DNA of 64,000 bases, taken from positions 1-64,000 of the forward strand of contig JABLXC010000006.1 of the NCBI GenBank assembly GCA_013178185.1, in the 5' to 3' direction. The notes under the pieces were generated by a model. It was not told the origin of the DNA and ran no database searches. It was given only the letters and a program-made list of their open reading frames with translations. This DNA is from Anaerolineae bacterium. Its GTDB lineage: Bacteria; Chloroflexota; Anaerolineae; Anaerolineales; Anaerolineaceae. Of this stretch, positions 8,234-16,623 are shown in pieces. The first letter of the stretch is position 1. Every line of letters begins with the position of its first letter. Both the position numbers and the translations under genes were made by a program.

Positions 8234-10082
8234 GAAAGCCAGACTTTTTGTTTTCCTGGCGCTGTTGGCAATTGCGCTGCCCCTGTTCATAGGTTTTGTA
8301 GGAGTTTATCTGAATGCCCGGCAGATGGACGAGGCTGCGCATCAGCTTGCCAGCGCTGGCCTTGAGTCCGATGATGCACTTCGCCCGCAAATTTTAGGCC
8401 AGGTGCAGTCGGCGCGGCAACGTCTGGTCTTGTTTTCGGGGTTTTCTATCCTCGCCTCGCTGGCTGTTGCAGCCCTGGTGAGCTGGCAGTTTTATAAAAA
8501 GATGGATCAGTTTCTGAGCGATGGGCTGTCTAGTTTACGCGCCCTTGCCCAGGGGGATTTTTCTAGCCGGCCTTTCCATGCGCAGGCAGGTTTTTTCCCT
8601 AAGTTACAGAGCGCCTTCGAAGAGACGATGGAGAAACTGGCAGCTTTGTATAGTGGACTGACCGACAAAATCTATCAACGTACAGAGGAATTGAACCTTC
8701 GGGCAAAACAGGCTGAGACGCTCTACCAGGGGGGGCGCGCACTTTCTTCTTCCCTACCATTGAATGAGTTGCTGGATATTATCCTGGCACAGCTTGCCCG
8801 CATTATTCAAAACGACCGCGCTGCTTTGCTGTTGCGTCAGGGCGATGGGCTGGTGATTGCAGCTTCGCGAGGTTTTCCGGATTCTGCCCGGCCGCTGGAT
8901 ATCTGGGTGGACATTAAACCTGGCGATGTATTTGATGAGATCTACCGTACCCGACAACCGTTAAGTATCCCAGATATCACGCAACGGCCGGATTGGCAAA
9001 ATGTCCCTGGTTTGAAGCCTGCACGCGCCTGGGTGGGTCTCCCCTTAATCAGTTCGGGCGAAGTGATCGGGATGCTCTCCATTGTGCGTGAGACCTTTAC
9101 TGCCTTTTCACAGGATGAGATCATGCAGGCCGCCACCTTTGCCGGACAGGCAGCTTATGGCATTCATAATGCACGCTTGTTAGACCAGGTTACTCGCTTT
9201 AATCAAGAGCTTGAAGAACAGGTAAATCGCCGCACGGAAGAGCTTGCGTCTGCCCTGGAGCAACTGGCGCGCCTTGACCGTACAAAATCTAATTTCATTC
9301 ACATTGCTTCTCATGAGCTGCGTACCCCCCTGACCGTGATCTCCGGATATAATCAGATCTTGCTGTCTCACCCCACCATCCTTCGCGACGAAAGTCTCCA
9401 TGATCTTGCGGCTGGTATCCAGAACGGCTCAAATCGGCTGCAGGAAATTGTGAACAGCATGCTTGAGCTGGCGAAGATTGAGAGCCAGGTCATGCAGCTT
9501 AACCCCAAACCACTTTCGGTGGCAAGCGTCCTCCGTGAGCTTTTATCTCGTTTTGCCGGGGTCTTGGAAGAGCGCAGGTTATCGCTAAGGGTCAACGATT
9601 TATCTTCCCTGCCTGTCATAGAAGCGGATTCGGAAGGGATTTATAAGGTCTTCAATAATTTGATCGGGAACGCCATTAAATTCACCCCGGATGGCGGTTC
9701 GATCACGGTTACAGGCTGGACGCTGCCACCGGAGCGGGATTTCCCAGATGGCGCTGTAAAAATCGAGGTTCGTGATACTGGTATTGGCATCGCGCCGGAT
9801 GCGATTGAGTTGATTTTCACCAGGTTTTACCAGACAGGGGAAGTTTCCTTGCACTCATCCGGTTCCACAAAGTTCAAAGGCGGTGGGCCAGGCCTGGGTT
9901 TGACCGTGGCGCGCGGCATCGTCGAAATGCATCGTGGAAAACTTTGGGCTGAAAGCCCTGGTTATGACGAGCAAAATTGTCCTGGGAGCAAGTTCTTTGT
10001 GGTGTTGCCGAACCGCCAGCGTCCGCCTACTCGTGAGCTGCTGAAAAAAACTGGCCGCCTTGTAGAAAAAGGACCTTCCTGA
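8232..10082 (+). CDS. Membrane sensor histidine kinase with HAMP and GAF domains
   Basis: 616 residues. A signal-anchor helix (about 5-27), a short extracytoplasmic loop of some 45 residues, and a second helix (about 72-92) are followed by a HAMP-like linker, a coiled segment, a GAF domain (about 160-315), a second coiled coil, then a HisKA domain with FIHIASHELRTPL (phospho-accepting His near 359). HATPase motifs follow: NNLIGNAIKF (N box), RDTGIGIAPD (G1) and GGGPGLGLTVARGIVEMHRG (G2). It should autophosphorylate and pass phosphate to a response regulator, none of which is encoded next to it, so it is an orphan kinase here. The GAF domain probably senses a small ligand or redox cue. Confidence 0.9.
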   Translation: MKARLFVFLALLAIALPLFIGFVGVYLNARQMDEAAHQLASAGLESDDALRPQILGQVQSARQRLVLFSGFSILASLAVAALVSWQFYKKMDQFLSDGLSSLRALAQGDFSSRPFHAQAGFFPKLQSAFEETMEKLAALYSGLTDKIYQRTEELNLRAKQAETLYQGGRALSSSLPLNELLDIILAQLARIIQNDRAALLLRQGDGLVIAASRGFPDSARPLDIWVDIKPGDVFDEIYRTRQPLSIPDITQRPDWQNVPGLKPARAWVGLPLISSGEVIGMLSIVRETFTAFSQDEIMQAATFAGQAAYGIHNARLLDQVTRFNQELEEQVNRRTEELASALEQLARLDRTKSNFIHIASHELRTPLTVISGYNQILLSHPTILRDESLHDLAAGIQNGSNRLQEIVNSMLELAKIESQVMQLNPKPLSVASVLRELLSRFAGVLEERRLSLRVNDLSSLPVIEADSEGIYKVFNNLIGNAIKFTPDGGSITVTGWTLPPERDFPDGAVKIEVRDTGIGIAPDAIELIFTRFYQTGEVSLHSSGSTKFKGGGPGLGLTVARGIVEMHRGKLWAESPGYDEQNCPGSKFFVVLPNRQRPPTRELLKKTGRLVEKGPS

Positions 10083-10186
10083 TAAGTCGAAACCTTACAA
10101 CAGGTCTTTCCTAATCAAGCGCGAGTTGGCGTCATTCAAGGCACGCCGGAATCTGGTGTTTTGCCGAATAGATACTTTCGATTCGG

Positions 10187-10627
10187 CTAGATCGTGTTTA
10201 TCCAGAGGAAGTGCTCCAAGCCCTCGATCGTGCTTTGTTTTTCCGCCATGATGAATTTAACAACATCTCCAATAGAGATCATCCCTATCAAGGTTCCTTT
10301 TTCCAACACTGGCAGGTGACGGAGATGTTTGGCCGTCATAACGGTCATGCAATCTTCAATGGATTGGTCAGGCGTAACGTAAAGCACAGGATGCGACATT
10401 AGCGAGCTGACCGGCGCTTCTAAAGAACAATTCTGGTCAGAAGAAACGGCATTCCGCGCAAAGTCTCGCTCAGAAAAAATGCCTACGATTTTTTCACCAT
10501 CCATCACCGGGACCGCCCCGATTTTTTGGTCCGCCATCAGTATAAGCGCTTGCCGTGTCGTGGCAGTGATTGGAACAGACCATACTTTGTTGCCTTTTTC
10601 TTTCAAAACATCTTTTACTGCCGCCAT
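10187..10627 (-). CDS. Stand-alone tandem CBS-domain protein
   Basis: 146 residues made of two CBS motifs (about 15-70 and 85-142), each with the typical G-x-x-P-V-x-D/E-x-x-x-x-G-I/M pattern (IGAVPVMDGEKIVGIFSERD; LRHLPVLEKGTLIGMISIGD). Such a pair forms a Bateman module binding adenine nucleotides or S-adenosyl compounds and modulating a partner. No effector domain is fused. A purine run (AGGAGAGGTGAG) lies just upstream of the start at 10627. It is convergent with the histidine kinase and separated from it by about 100 bp in which I see no gene. Confidence 0.85.
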   Translation of the reverse strand: MAAVKDVLKEKGNKVWSVPITATTRQALILMADQKIGAVPVMDGEKIVGIFSERDFARNAVSSDQNCSLEAPVSSLMSHPVLYVTPDQSIEDCMTVMTAKHLRHLPVLEKGTLIGMISIGDVVKFIMAEKQSTIEGLEHFLWINTI

Positions 10628-10717
10628 CGCGTCTCACCTCTCCTGAATAAACGGGGAAATTAGATTGTTATAGTACGATTATCGGCAATTGAAGTTGTGT
10701 TGTCAAGTTAAAATCTA

Positions 10718-11614
10718 TTATGCCAGGATGAACAGGACTGCAACGCCAAACATTGCAAGGAGCGTTCCGCCCACGGCCCGGCTGGATATCTCTTCCTTGT
10801 ACCCCCATTTCATCACCGGCAAGAGGATTACCGGTGTAAGCGCCATCAAGGTCGAAGCGATGCCAATATAAGTCGCTCGGATCGAAACCAGCGACAGCCA
10901 GACGCCAATAAATGGCCCGACGATGCTGGCTCCCAGAATGGAGAGCAATGCTTGCTTGTCAGCCATTGTTTTTTCGAAAGTTTGTTTTGCTTTTCCTGTG
11001 ATGATCGTGAACAGCCATAAGATGAGCAACGCGCTCAACATACGAATGACAACACCGGAGTAGGAAGGCAAATCGGGGGTGAGCCCTTGTTTTGCCAGCA
11101 CCAGGCCAACGGCCTGACCGGTAGAGCCCCCAATGCCTGCCAAAATGCCGAAGATAAACCGCCGGGTATTCTTATTGCTGCCGCCGTTTGGGCTGCGTTC
11201 CAATACGACGATGGCGATTCCGAAGACGGTGATAAAGATCCCCGCCAGTTTGCTAATGGATAGATGTTCTCCCAGAAAGACCCATGCAATCAAGGTGCTT
11301 ATGACCGGTACGCTTGACATGATGAGCGTTCCCAGCCGCACGCCGATCAAGACGTAAGACTGGTACAGGAATCCGTCACCGATGGCCAGACCGACAATAC
11401 CAGAAAGCCCCAGCCAAAACCAGCTCTTGGGACTGGCATGGATTGGGAAGAGATAGCCGGTCAACGCCAGGTTGGTCAGCGAGATATACAGCACGGCAAG
11501 GATCAGCCGGATGCGATTGACATTCATTGATCCAATAGCAGAACTGGCGGAGGAAGAGAGGAGAGAAGATAATGCCCAGCAAAAAGCGGTTACGAGCGCA
11601 GCGATTTCACCCAT
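10718..11614 (-). CDS. DMT-superfamily EamA-type transporter
   Basis: About 298 residues with ten hydrophobic helices arranged as two EamA repeats (about 5-135 and 155-295). The second half of repeat one ends with the usual SVPVISTLIAWVFLGEHLS signature, in which Pro and Gly-Glu-x-Leu recur in the family. The family exports or imports amino acids, purines or other metabolites; substrate unknown. The frame extends seven codons upstream of the chosen Met 11614, but AAGGTAG sits right before it, and a minus-strand TATAAT (11653-11648) gives a leader of about 27 nt. Confidence 0.85.
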   Translation of the reverse strand: MGEIAALVTAFCWALSSLLSSSASSAIGSMNVNRIRLILAVLYISLTNLALTGYLFPIHASPKSWFWLGLSGIVGLAIGDGFLYQSYVLIGVRLGTLIMSSVPVISTLIAWVFLGEHLSISKLAGIFITVFGIAIVVLERSPNGGSNKNTRRFIFGILAGIGGSTGQAVGLVLAKQGLTPDLPSYSGVVIRMLSALLILWLFTIITGKAKQTFEKTMADKQALLSILGASIVGPFIGVWLSLVSIRATYIGIASTLMALTPVILLPVMKWGYKEEISSRAVGGTLLAMFGVAVLFILA

Positions 11615-11724
11615 GACTACCTTTATAACGTGCAACGAAGTGCCATGATTATACTCCCGGCGGCGAGCTTGTGTGTAAATCGGTCGCGCACCGCATCAAA
11701 TAATATGGCGAGGCATAATAAATG

Positions 11725-11751
11725 TGATATAATTAATATGGTTAACCATAT
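11725..11751 (+). promoter_or_regulatory. Promoter and palindromic operator of the DtxR-type regulator gene
   Basis: An extended -10 element TGATATAAT (11725-11733) is followed immediately by the perfect 16-bp palindrome ATATGGTTAACCATAT (11736-11751), whose GGTTAACC core resembles DtxR/IdeR-family operators. The palindrome ends one base before the ATG at 11752 and covers the expected transcription start, so bound repressor would block initiation. No Shine-Dalgarno sequence is visible, so the message is nearly leaderless. Confidence 0.7.
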
Positions 11752-12420
11752 ATGAGTGAAAGCGAGCAAATGTACCTGATCACCATCGCCCGCCTCTGCG
11801 AAGAGATAGGAGATTGCACCGCGCCGCTTTCCCGCCTGGCTGAGAAACTGGGCGTTTTACCGGTCTCCGTTAACCAGATGGTAAAAAAGCTCGAAGAGGC
11901 CGGTTTGGTTGAGTACGTACCTTACCACGGCGTCTCTTTGACCGCTACAGGCCAGCAAATCGCGCAGAGGGTGCTACGCTGTCGGCGTATGTGGCAGGTT
12001 TTTTTGGTCGAGCGTTTGGGGTACTCTGTTGAAGAAGCGGATACCTTATCGTGCCGGTTGGAGCATGTTGTTCCTGATGAAACGGTGGAACGTCTTGCCT
12101 CCTTCCTGGGAAATCCCTTTGCTGCGCCGGATGGCCGCCCAATCCCGTCAACAGAGCAGAAGAAACTGCAACCGATGGGGTTTTTCTTGCCAGCGATTCA
12201 AGTGGGTCAAAGGGTGGTTGTCAAAGAGATTCGCTCCGAAACCTCTGCAAGGAATTTTTTGGCTGGAGAGGGCATCCTGGCGGGTACAGAATTGGAACTG
12301 CTGGCCGTCGCTGAGGGAGGCGCCATTCTGGTTCGAAGCGCGCCAGGGAAAATGGTCAACCTTTCGACCGAGTTAGCAGCAACAATATGGGTCATCCCAT
12401 TAGCGAAGCAGCAGGTATAA
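11752..12420 (+). CDS. DtxR-family iron-dependent repressor with FeoA-like C-terminal domain
   Basis: 222 residues: winged helix (about 1-70), dimerisation domain (about 71-140) and an SH3/FeoA-like domain (about 150-215). Metal ligands of the primary site are readable: Met7 (in QMYLITI, equivalent to DtxR Met10) and Cys101-x2-Glu104-His105 (CRLEHVVPDE, equivalent to DtxR Cys102/Glu105/His106). MntR instead uses Asp8 and Glu99, so iron sensing is favoured over manganese. The ancillary-site His is not obvious. It lies 40 bp upstream of an FTR1 iron permease gene and has its own palindromic operator across the start site, so it probably represses both itself and iron uptake when Fe(II) is plentiful. 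Confidence 0.88.
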   Translation: MSESEQMYLITIARLCEEIGDCTAPLSRLAEKLGVLPVSVNQMVKKLEEAGLVEYVPYHGVSLTATGQQIAQRVLRCRRMWQVFLVERLGYSVEEADTLSCRLEHVVPDETVERLASFLGNPFAAPDGRPIPSTEQKKLQPMGFFLPAIQVGQRVVVKEIRSETSARNFLAGEGILAGTELELLAVAEGGAILVRSAPGKMVNLSTELAATIWVIPLAKQQV

Positions 12421-12460
12421 CCGGCAAGTTATCTATTGATCCTAAGGAGGATTTCTATTA

Positions 12461-13285
12461 ATGGTGGCAAGCTTTTTCTTATCGTTTCGTGAAGGACTTG
12501 AAGCGGCTTTGATCATTGGCATTACGCTTGGGGCGCTTCGCAGAATGCATCGTTTGGAGCTTGTGCCGGCAGTCTGGCGCGGAGTTGGCGCTGCCATTTT
12601 GGTCAGCCTGTTGGCTGCTGCGGCTTTAACAATGTTAGGCGCTCGTTTTGAAGGCCGGGCCGAAGAAATCTTCGAAGGAGCCGCTATGCTCCTTGCCGCC
12701 GGCATCCTTACCTGGATGATTTTTTGGATGCAGCAGCAGGCAGGAAAACTACGAGACAACATCGAAGCGAATGTGCAGCAGGCCGTCTTTGGCGGCGGTC
12801 AGGGGGCTTTGTTTACCCTGGCTTTCGTCGCCGTAGTTCGTGAAGGGCTGGAACTGGCATTGTTTCTTGTTGCTGCCGGCCTGGCCACCGATTCTGGGTT
12901 GGTCTTGCCGGGGGCTGCGTTAGGTTTGTTGGCCGCTTTGACGGCGGGTTGGGTGTTGTTTGCCGGCACCAACCGTTTGAACGTCCGAGCTTTCTTTCAA
13001 GTAACCAATATCCTGCTTTTGTTTTTTGCCGCAGGGCTGGTAGCACATGGCGTGCACGAACTGAACGAGGCGGGCATTATCCCTGCCGTGGTTGAAAATG
13101 TTTGGGATCTTAATTTTATCCTTGATGAAAATTCTATCGTTGGTTCCTTGATGAAGGCGCTGTTCGGTTATAACGGGAATCCTTCATTAACGGAAGTGTT
13201 TGCCTATGGCGGATATGTTGCTATTCTGTTGGGCGTAATGAGTTATATGATGAGAAAGAGAAATCTGCTTTCTACTACATCTTAA
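12461..13285 (+). CDS. FTR1-family high-affinity iron permease
   Basis: 274 residues with seven hydrophobic helices. The two REGLE motifs that bind iron in yeast Ftr1 and EfeU are present: FREGLEAALII at residues 7-17 and VVREGLELALFLV near 123-135. The start has a near-perfect AAGGAGG eleven bases upstream. It is transcribed with the DtxR-type regulator. No ferroxidase, EfeO or EfeB gene is adjacent, so the iron-delivery partner is either absent or encoded elsewhere. Confidence 0.9.
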   Translation: MVASFFLSFREGLEAALIIGITLGALRRMHRLELVPAVWRGVGAAILVSLLAAAALTMLGARFEGRAEEIFEGAAMLLAAGILTWMIFWMQQQAGKLRDNIEANVQQAVFGGGQGALFTLAFVAVVREGLELALFLVAAGLATDSGLVLPGAALGLLAALTAGWVLFAGTNRLNVRAFFQVTNILLLFFAAGLVAHGVHELNEAGIIPAVVENVWDLNFILDENSIVGSLMKALFGYNGNPSLTEVFAYGGYVAILLGVMSYMMRKRNLLSTTS

Positions 13286-13308
13286 AAACATTTGATTTAG
13301 ATCTTTTT

Positions 13309-13365
13309 AGAAACCTCTTGAGCGGCTCTCCAAATGGGAGATCAGGTAATGCTCAAGAGGTTTCT
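13309..13365. terminator. Long hairpin between convergent FTR1 and P1B ATPase genes
   Basis: A perfect 15-bp inverted repeat: AGAAACCTCTTGAGC (13309-13323) and GCTCAAGAGGTTTCT (13351-13365). The 27-nt loop holds a second small stem (CTCTCC/GGGAG). A T-rich run lies on the minus-strand exit (AAAAAGAT read as T) and a weaker GGTTTT follows on the plus strand, so it probably terminates transcription from both sides. Confidence 0.7.
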
Positions 13366-13394
13366 GGTTTTGAGGGTGTTATTGACAGGTAGAT

Positions 13395-15335
13395 TTATGC
13401 TCCTGATCCTTCCCGCAGCAGGCGCATGCCGTTGAAGATGACGATCAGCACCGACAACTGGTGAACTAGCATACCGCCGGCCATGTGAACCTCCCCCAGC
13501 AGCACGCCGCTCAATAGCGCCCCGACGGTGATCAGAGCAATGGCAACATTTTGACGAATATTGCGGAGCGTTGCTTTGGATAAACGGATTGCCTCGGGTA
13601 CTTTTAACAAGTCATCGGACATCAGAGCGACATCTGCTGTTTCGATCGCCAGCCCGGCGCCGGCTGCCCCCATGGCAATTCCAATATCGGCTGCGGCTAG
13701 CGCTGGCGTGTCATTGATCCCATCCCCTACCATTGCAACCGTATGACCTTTGGATTGCAGCTCGCGGATTATTTTTAACTTATCTTCAGGAAGCAGATTG
13801 GCTTTTACGTTTTTTATCCCCGCCTGACGCGCAATTGCCCAAGCGGTTTTTTCGTCGTCTCCGGTTAACATCACTACCTCACGAATGCCGCTGTGAGCGA
13901 GTCTTTTGATCGTCTCGGCGGAAGTTTCGCGAATGGGGTCTGAAATCCCCAGGATCCCCATGAGCATGCTATCCAGAGAAACCAGGGTGGCCGTTTTCCC
14001 TTCCTCGCGTAGTGTTAATAAAGCGCTCTCTACACCTGGCTCTATTGCAACTGATTGTTCCTTTAACCACTTTTCTGTGCCCACCGAGATTTCATGTCCC
14101 ATAAAACGAGCCTGGATCCCCTTGCCGGTAAAGGTCTCAAAGGTATCGGGAGTGGGCAAAGCAGTGAGTGTTCTGGCCTCGTTGTAGATGGCTCTTGCCA
14201 GCGGGTGTTCGGAAACCGACTCGGCGATGCCTGCCCAATACAGGATTTCGGCCTGTTCCACCGTCCAGCGGGTAGAATTGAAGGAGACTGATGAATTGAC
14301 CTCTTCTGGCAAGCCAATGCGTGAAGGTTGCAGTACGAAAATCTCTGTTAAGCGGGGCTTGCCGTAGGTAATGGTACCGGTTTTGTCCAACGCCAGCGCC
14401 GATATGCGAGCGGCGTTCTCTAGATATTCGCCGCCTTTGATTAAAATCCCTCGCCGAGCGGCCTGGCCAATGCCTGCGATGATGGATACGGGCGTCGAGA
14501 TCACCAGCGCGCCCGGGCAGGCGATCACCAACAAGGTCAAGGCTAATTCGATGTCTCGCGTAATGGCATAGACGGCTGCGCTCAAGAGAATGATCGCCGG
14601 CGTGTACCAGCGGGCGAACCGCTCGATAAAACGCTGGGTAGGAGCTTTTTCTTCTTGCGCTTCCTCCACGCGGGCGATGATGCGCGCCAGGGTGGTATCT
14701 GCGCCGACGCCCGTTGCACGCGCTTGCAGCATTCCATCCAGGTTGACGGTGCCGGCGAAGACAGGCAAACCCGCAAATTTTTCTTCTGGGATGGGCTCGC
14801 CCGTGATCGAGCTTTCATCGACAGCCGAAGCGCCTGCAACCACCTCGCCGTCGACCGGCACACGGGCACCCGGTTTTATCAGAACGATCTCGCCTACCGC
14901 GACCTCATGCGGAGCAACTTCGACTTGTTGACCGTCCCGTAAGACCAAAGCAGTGACGGGAGCCAGATCGAGCAGTTCCCCCAAGACTTTGCGCGTGCGG
15001 CTGAGGGTGCGCGCTTCGAGATACGCGCCAAAAACGAACAAGAAGGTAACCGCAGCCGCTTCCCAAAATTCGCCAATTGCCAGCGCGCCGACCGTTGCAA
15101 TCGTAACCAGCAGTTCGATGCTGATATGACGATTCCGCAGGCTGTTCCAGGCCCGCATGGCAATATCAGCGCCAGCGATCAAGGCTGCTGCAGCCATGAG
15201 CCCATTGTGCGCCAGGGTTGCGCCAAAGAGATAGCGGGCTGCCAGCCCGCCCAGGATGAGGACGCCGCTGGCAGCCGACTCGAGTTGCGTGCGTTGGCGT
15301 GGATTGCGGAGGGTGTTCCGAAACTGGACGATCAT
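13395..15335 (-). CDS. Heavy-metal P1B-type ATPase with CPG transmembrane motif
   Basis: About 646 residues, lacking the usual N-terminal HMA domain. All catalytic parts are present: TGE loop (SSITGEPIPEE), phosphorylation motif DKTGT (near 317), SEHPLA of the nucleotide-binding domain, TGDDEKTA and GDGINDTPALAAADIGIAMG. The transmembrane metal motif, normally CPC in Cu/Zn/Cd pumps, reads CPG (about 273-275, IACPGALVIS), so the metal cannot be assigned confidently; Zn/Cd-like efflux is my best guess. The open frame reaches 15380, but Met 15335 has GGGGAGGG nine bases upstream and begins after the stop of the separately encoded HMA protein, so I use it. It shares an operon with that HMA gene. 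Confidence 0.9.
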   Translation of the reverse strand: MIVQFRNTLRNPRQRTQLESAASGVLILGGLAARYLFGATLAHNGLMAAAALIAGADIAMRAWNSLRNRHISIELLVTIATVGALAIGEFWEAAAVTFLFVFGAYLEARTLSRTRKVLGELLDLAPVTALVLRDGQQVEVAPHEVAVGEIVLIKPGARVPVDGEVVAGASAVDESSITGEPIPEEKFAGLPVFAGTVNLDGMLQARATGVGADTTLARIIARVEEAQEEKAPTQRFIERFARWYTPAIILLSAAVYAITRDIELALTLLVIACPGALVISTPVSIIAGIGQAARRGILIKGGEYLENAARISALALDKTGTITYGKPRLTEIFVLQPSRIGLPEEVNSSVSFNSTRWTVEQAEILYWAGIAESVSEHPLARAIYNEARTLTALPTPDTFETFTGKGIQARFMGHEISVGTEKWLKEQSVAIEPGVESALLTLREEGKTATLVSLDSMLMGILGISDPIRETSAETIKRLAHSGIREVVMLTGDDEKTAWAIARQAGIKNVKANLLPEDKLKIIRELQSKGHTVAMVGDGINDTPALAAADIGIAMGAAGAGLAIETADVALMSDDLLKVPEAIRLSKATLRNIRQNVAIALITVGALLSGVLLGEVHMAGGMLVHQLSVLIVIFNGMRLLREGSGA

Positions 15336-15354
15336 ACCGTTTGCCCTCCCCAGC

Positions 15355-15570
15355 TTAGATGGATGATACCCGCGCTTCATATCCTGCGGAGCGGACAGCT
15401 TGAACCAGCTCTTGCTGGGTGGCCTTTTCGGGGTCGTGCTGCACTTCGATGCGCCCGGTGTTGAAGAAGACCTTTGCTTCCTGAACGCCAGGCAAGGCTG
15501 TTAGGGCTTTTTCTATTTTTGCCACGCATGAGGGGCAAGTTAATTCTTGACTTCTCAGTAAGGTTTTCAT
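15355..15570 (-). CDS. Stand-alone HMA (heavy-metal-associated) domain protein
   Basis: 71-residue CopZ-like ferredoxin-fold metallochaperone. The metal motif is TCPSCVAKIEKAL (Cys12, Cys15); the usual GMTC is LTCPSC here. The end of the fold is the typical QAVRSAGYEA. It sits 19 bp upstream of the P1B ATPase, which lacks its own HMA domain, so it probably supplies metal to, or regulates, that pump in trans. The start is fixed by AGGAGAAAAAATG; the frame upstream to 15714 overlaps the Crp/Fnr gene and is not coding. Confidence 0.9.
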   Translation of the reverse strand: MKTLLRSQELTCPSCVAKIEKALTALPGVQEAKVFFNTGRIEVQHDPEKATQQELVQAVRSAGYEARVSSI

Positions 15571-15658
15571 TTTTTCTCCTGTTCCTATTTGTTTTGACCA
15601 TAGGATACAGGAGAAGCTCGTGCACTTCCATGATGTGGAACAGATAAGTGCAGGGAGT

Positions 15659-16417
15659 TTACAGATTGTCCTCTTCCAGCAAAGATCTGAGAGCCGCTTC
15701 GTCCTGGATGGCAATCCATTGTCGCCCGGTTGCGATCCAGCCTTCTTTTTGAAATTGGCTGATAATCCGGCTGGCGGTTTCTGGGGTGGTGGCGGTCATC
15801 TCTGCCAGGTCATCCCGAGCCAGGGGGGTCTGGATGAGCAACCCAACCGATTGCGGCTGACCCAGTTTTCTGGCGAGTTTGAGGAGCATATACGAAATTT
15901 TTTTCTCTGCAGATTGCATGCTGAGCTGGCGGATCGTCTCGTGAGCTGATTGCAAGCGGTCTGAAATTGCATCCATGACCGTGATGGCCACAGAGGGGTA
16001 CATCTTTAAAATTTTTCTGAAATCCTCTGTGCTAATGGTGAGCGCGCAGACGGCCGTTTGAGCCTGGGCGGTATCCGGATAAATTGAATTGTCCTGATCT
16101 GAGAGCGAGCCGAAGAACTCGCCAGGCACAAGCAGCTCAAGGAGAACATCCTTGCCGCCGACGGCGTGCCGCAATAGTTTTACGCGCCCTTCGGCAATGA
16201 TAAATAAATGTTGCGCGGGATCTTCCAAAAAGTAGATATACTCTCCCGCTTCAAACCCTTTCTCGTGGAATAACTGGTTGACCGCGACGAGATCGCTCTC
16301 CGACAGGCTGGAAAAGAATGGCGTCATTCGTAAGATCTTAAACCGCAGTTTAAGATCGCACAAATGCGGTTCGGTTCTTTCCACCTGGATTGGGGTTTTT
16401 CGACGTTTGTGTTCCAC
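15659..16417 (-). CDS. Crp/Fnr-family transcriptional regulator
   Basis: 252 residues: cyclic-nucleotide-binding-like beta-roll (about 35-145, with FIIAEGRVKLLR and LLVPGEFFG), long dimer helix (about 148-172), and winged helix. The recognition helix reads TPETASRIISQF (211-222): Glu213, Ser216 and Arg217 match the E-x-x-S-R pattern of Fnr, which reads TTGAT half-sites. There is a single N-terminal Cys20, so no Fnr-type iron-sulfur cluster is expected; heme, redox or nucleotide sensing remain possible. It lies upstream of and co-directional with the HMA/P1B ATPase genes with an 88-bp gap, so it may control them. Confidence 0.88.
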   Translation of the reverse strand: MEHKRRKTPIQVERTEPHLCDLKLRFKILRMTPFFSSLSESDLVAVNQLFHEKGFEAGEYIYFLEDPAQHLFIIAEGRVKLLRHAVGGKDVLLELLVPGEFFGSLSDQDNSIYPDTAQAQTAVCALTISTEDFRKILKMYPSVAITVMDAISDRLQSAHETIRQLSMQSAEKKISYMLLKLARKLGQPQSVGLLIQTPLARDDLAEMTATTPETASRIISQFQKEGWIATGRQWIAIQDEAALRSLLEEDNL

Positions 16418-16523
16418 CTTTTGCTCTCCGAGAAAAGCGCGTCAGTAAAATTCTTCTGTATCATTATACCGATTGCGACAGGTTATGAGAAAGAGGAAAA
16501 AATTGATAAAAAGCACAAATAGC

Positions 16524-16560
16524 ACCAGCCAAGAAATTAGCGCGTCCTGCTGGTTTTTTT
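16524..16560 (+). promoter_or_regulatory. Weak hairpin plus T-run in the ywiC-like leader
   Basis: ACCAGC (16524-16529) can pair with GCTGGT (16549-16554), followed by seven T. No gene on the plus strand ends here, so it may be an attenuator in the leader of the next gene or the end of a short RNA. The stem is only 6 bp. Confidence 0.25.
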
Positions 16561-16623
16561 GTTGTTTGCGCTACCGCAAAGATTTTCGTGTCATTACCGG
16601 TTATGATATTGCCAGGAGATCTA

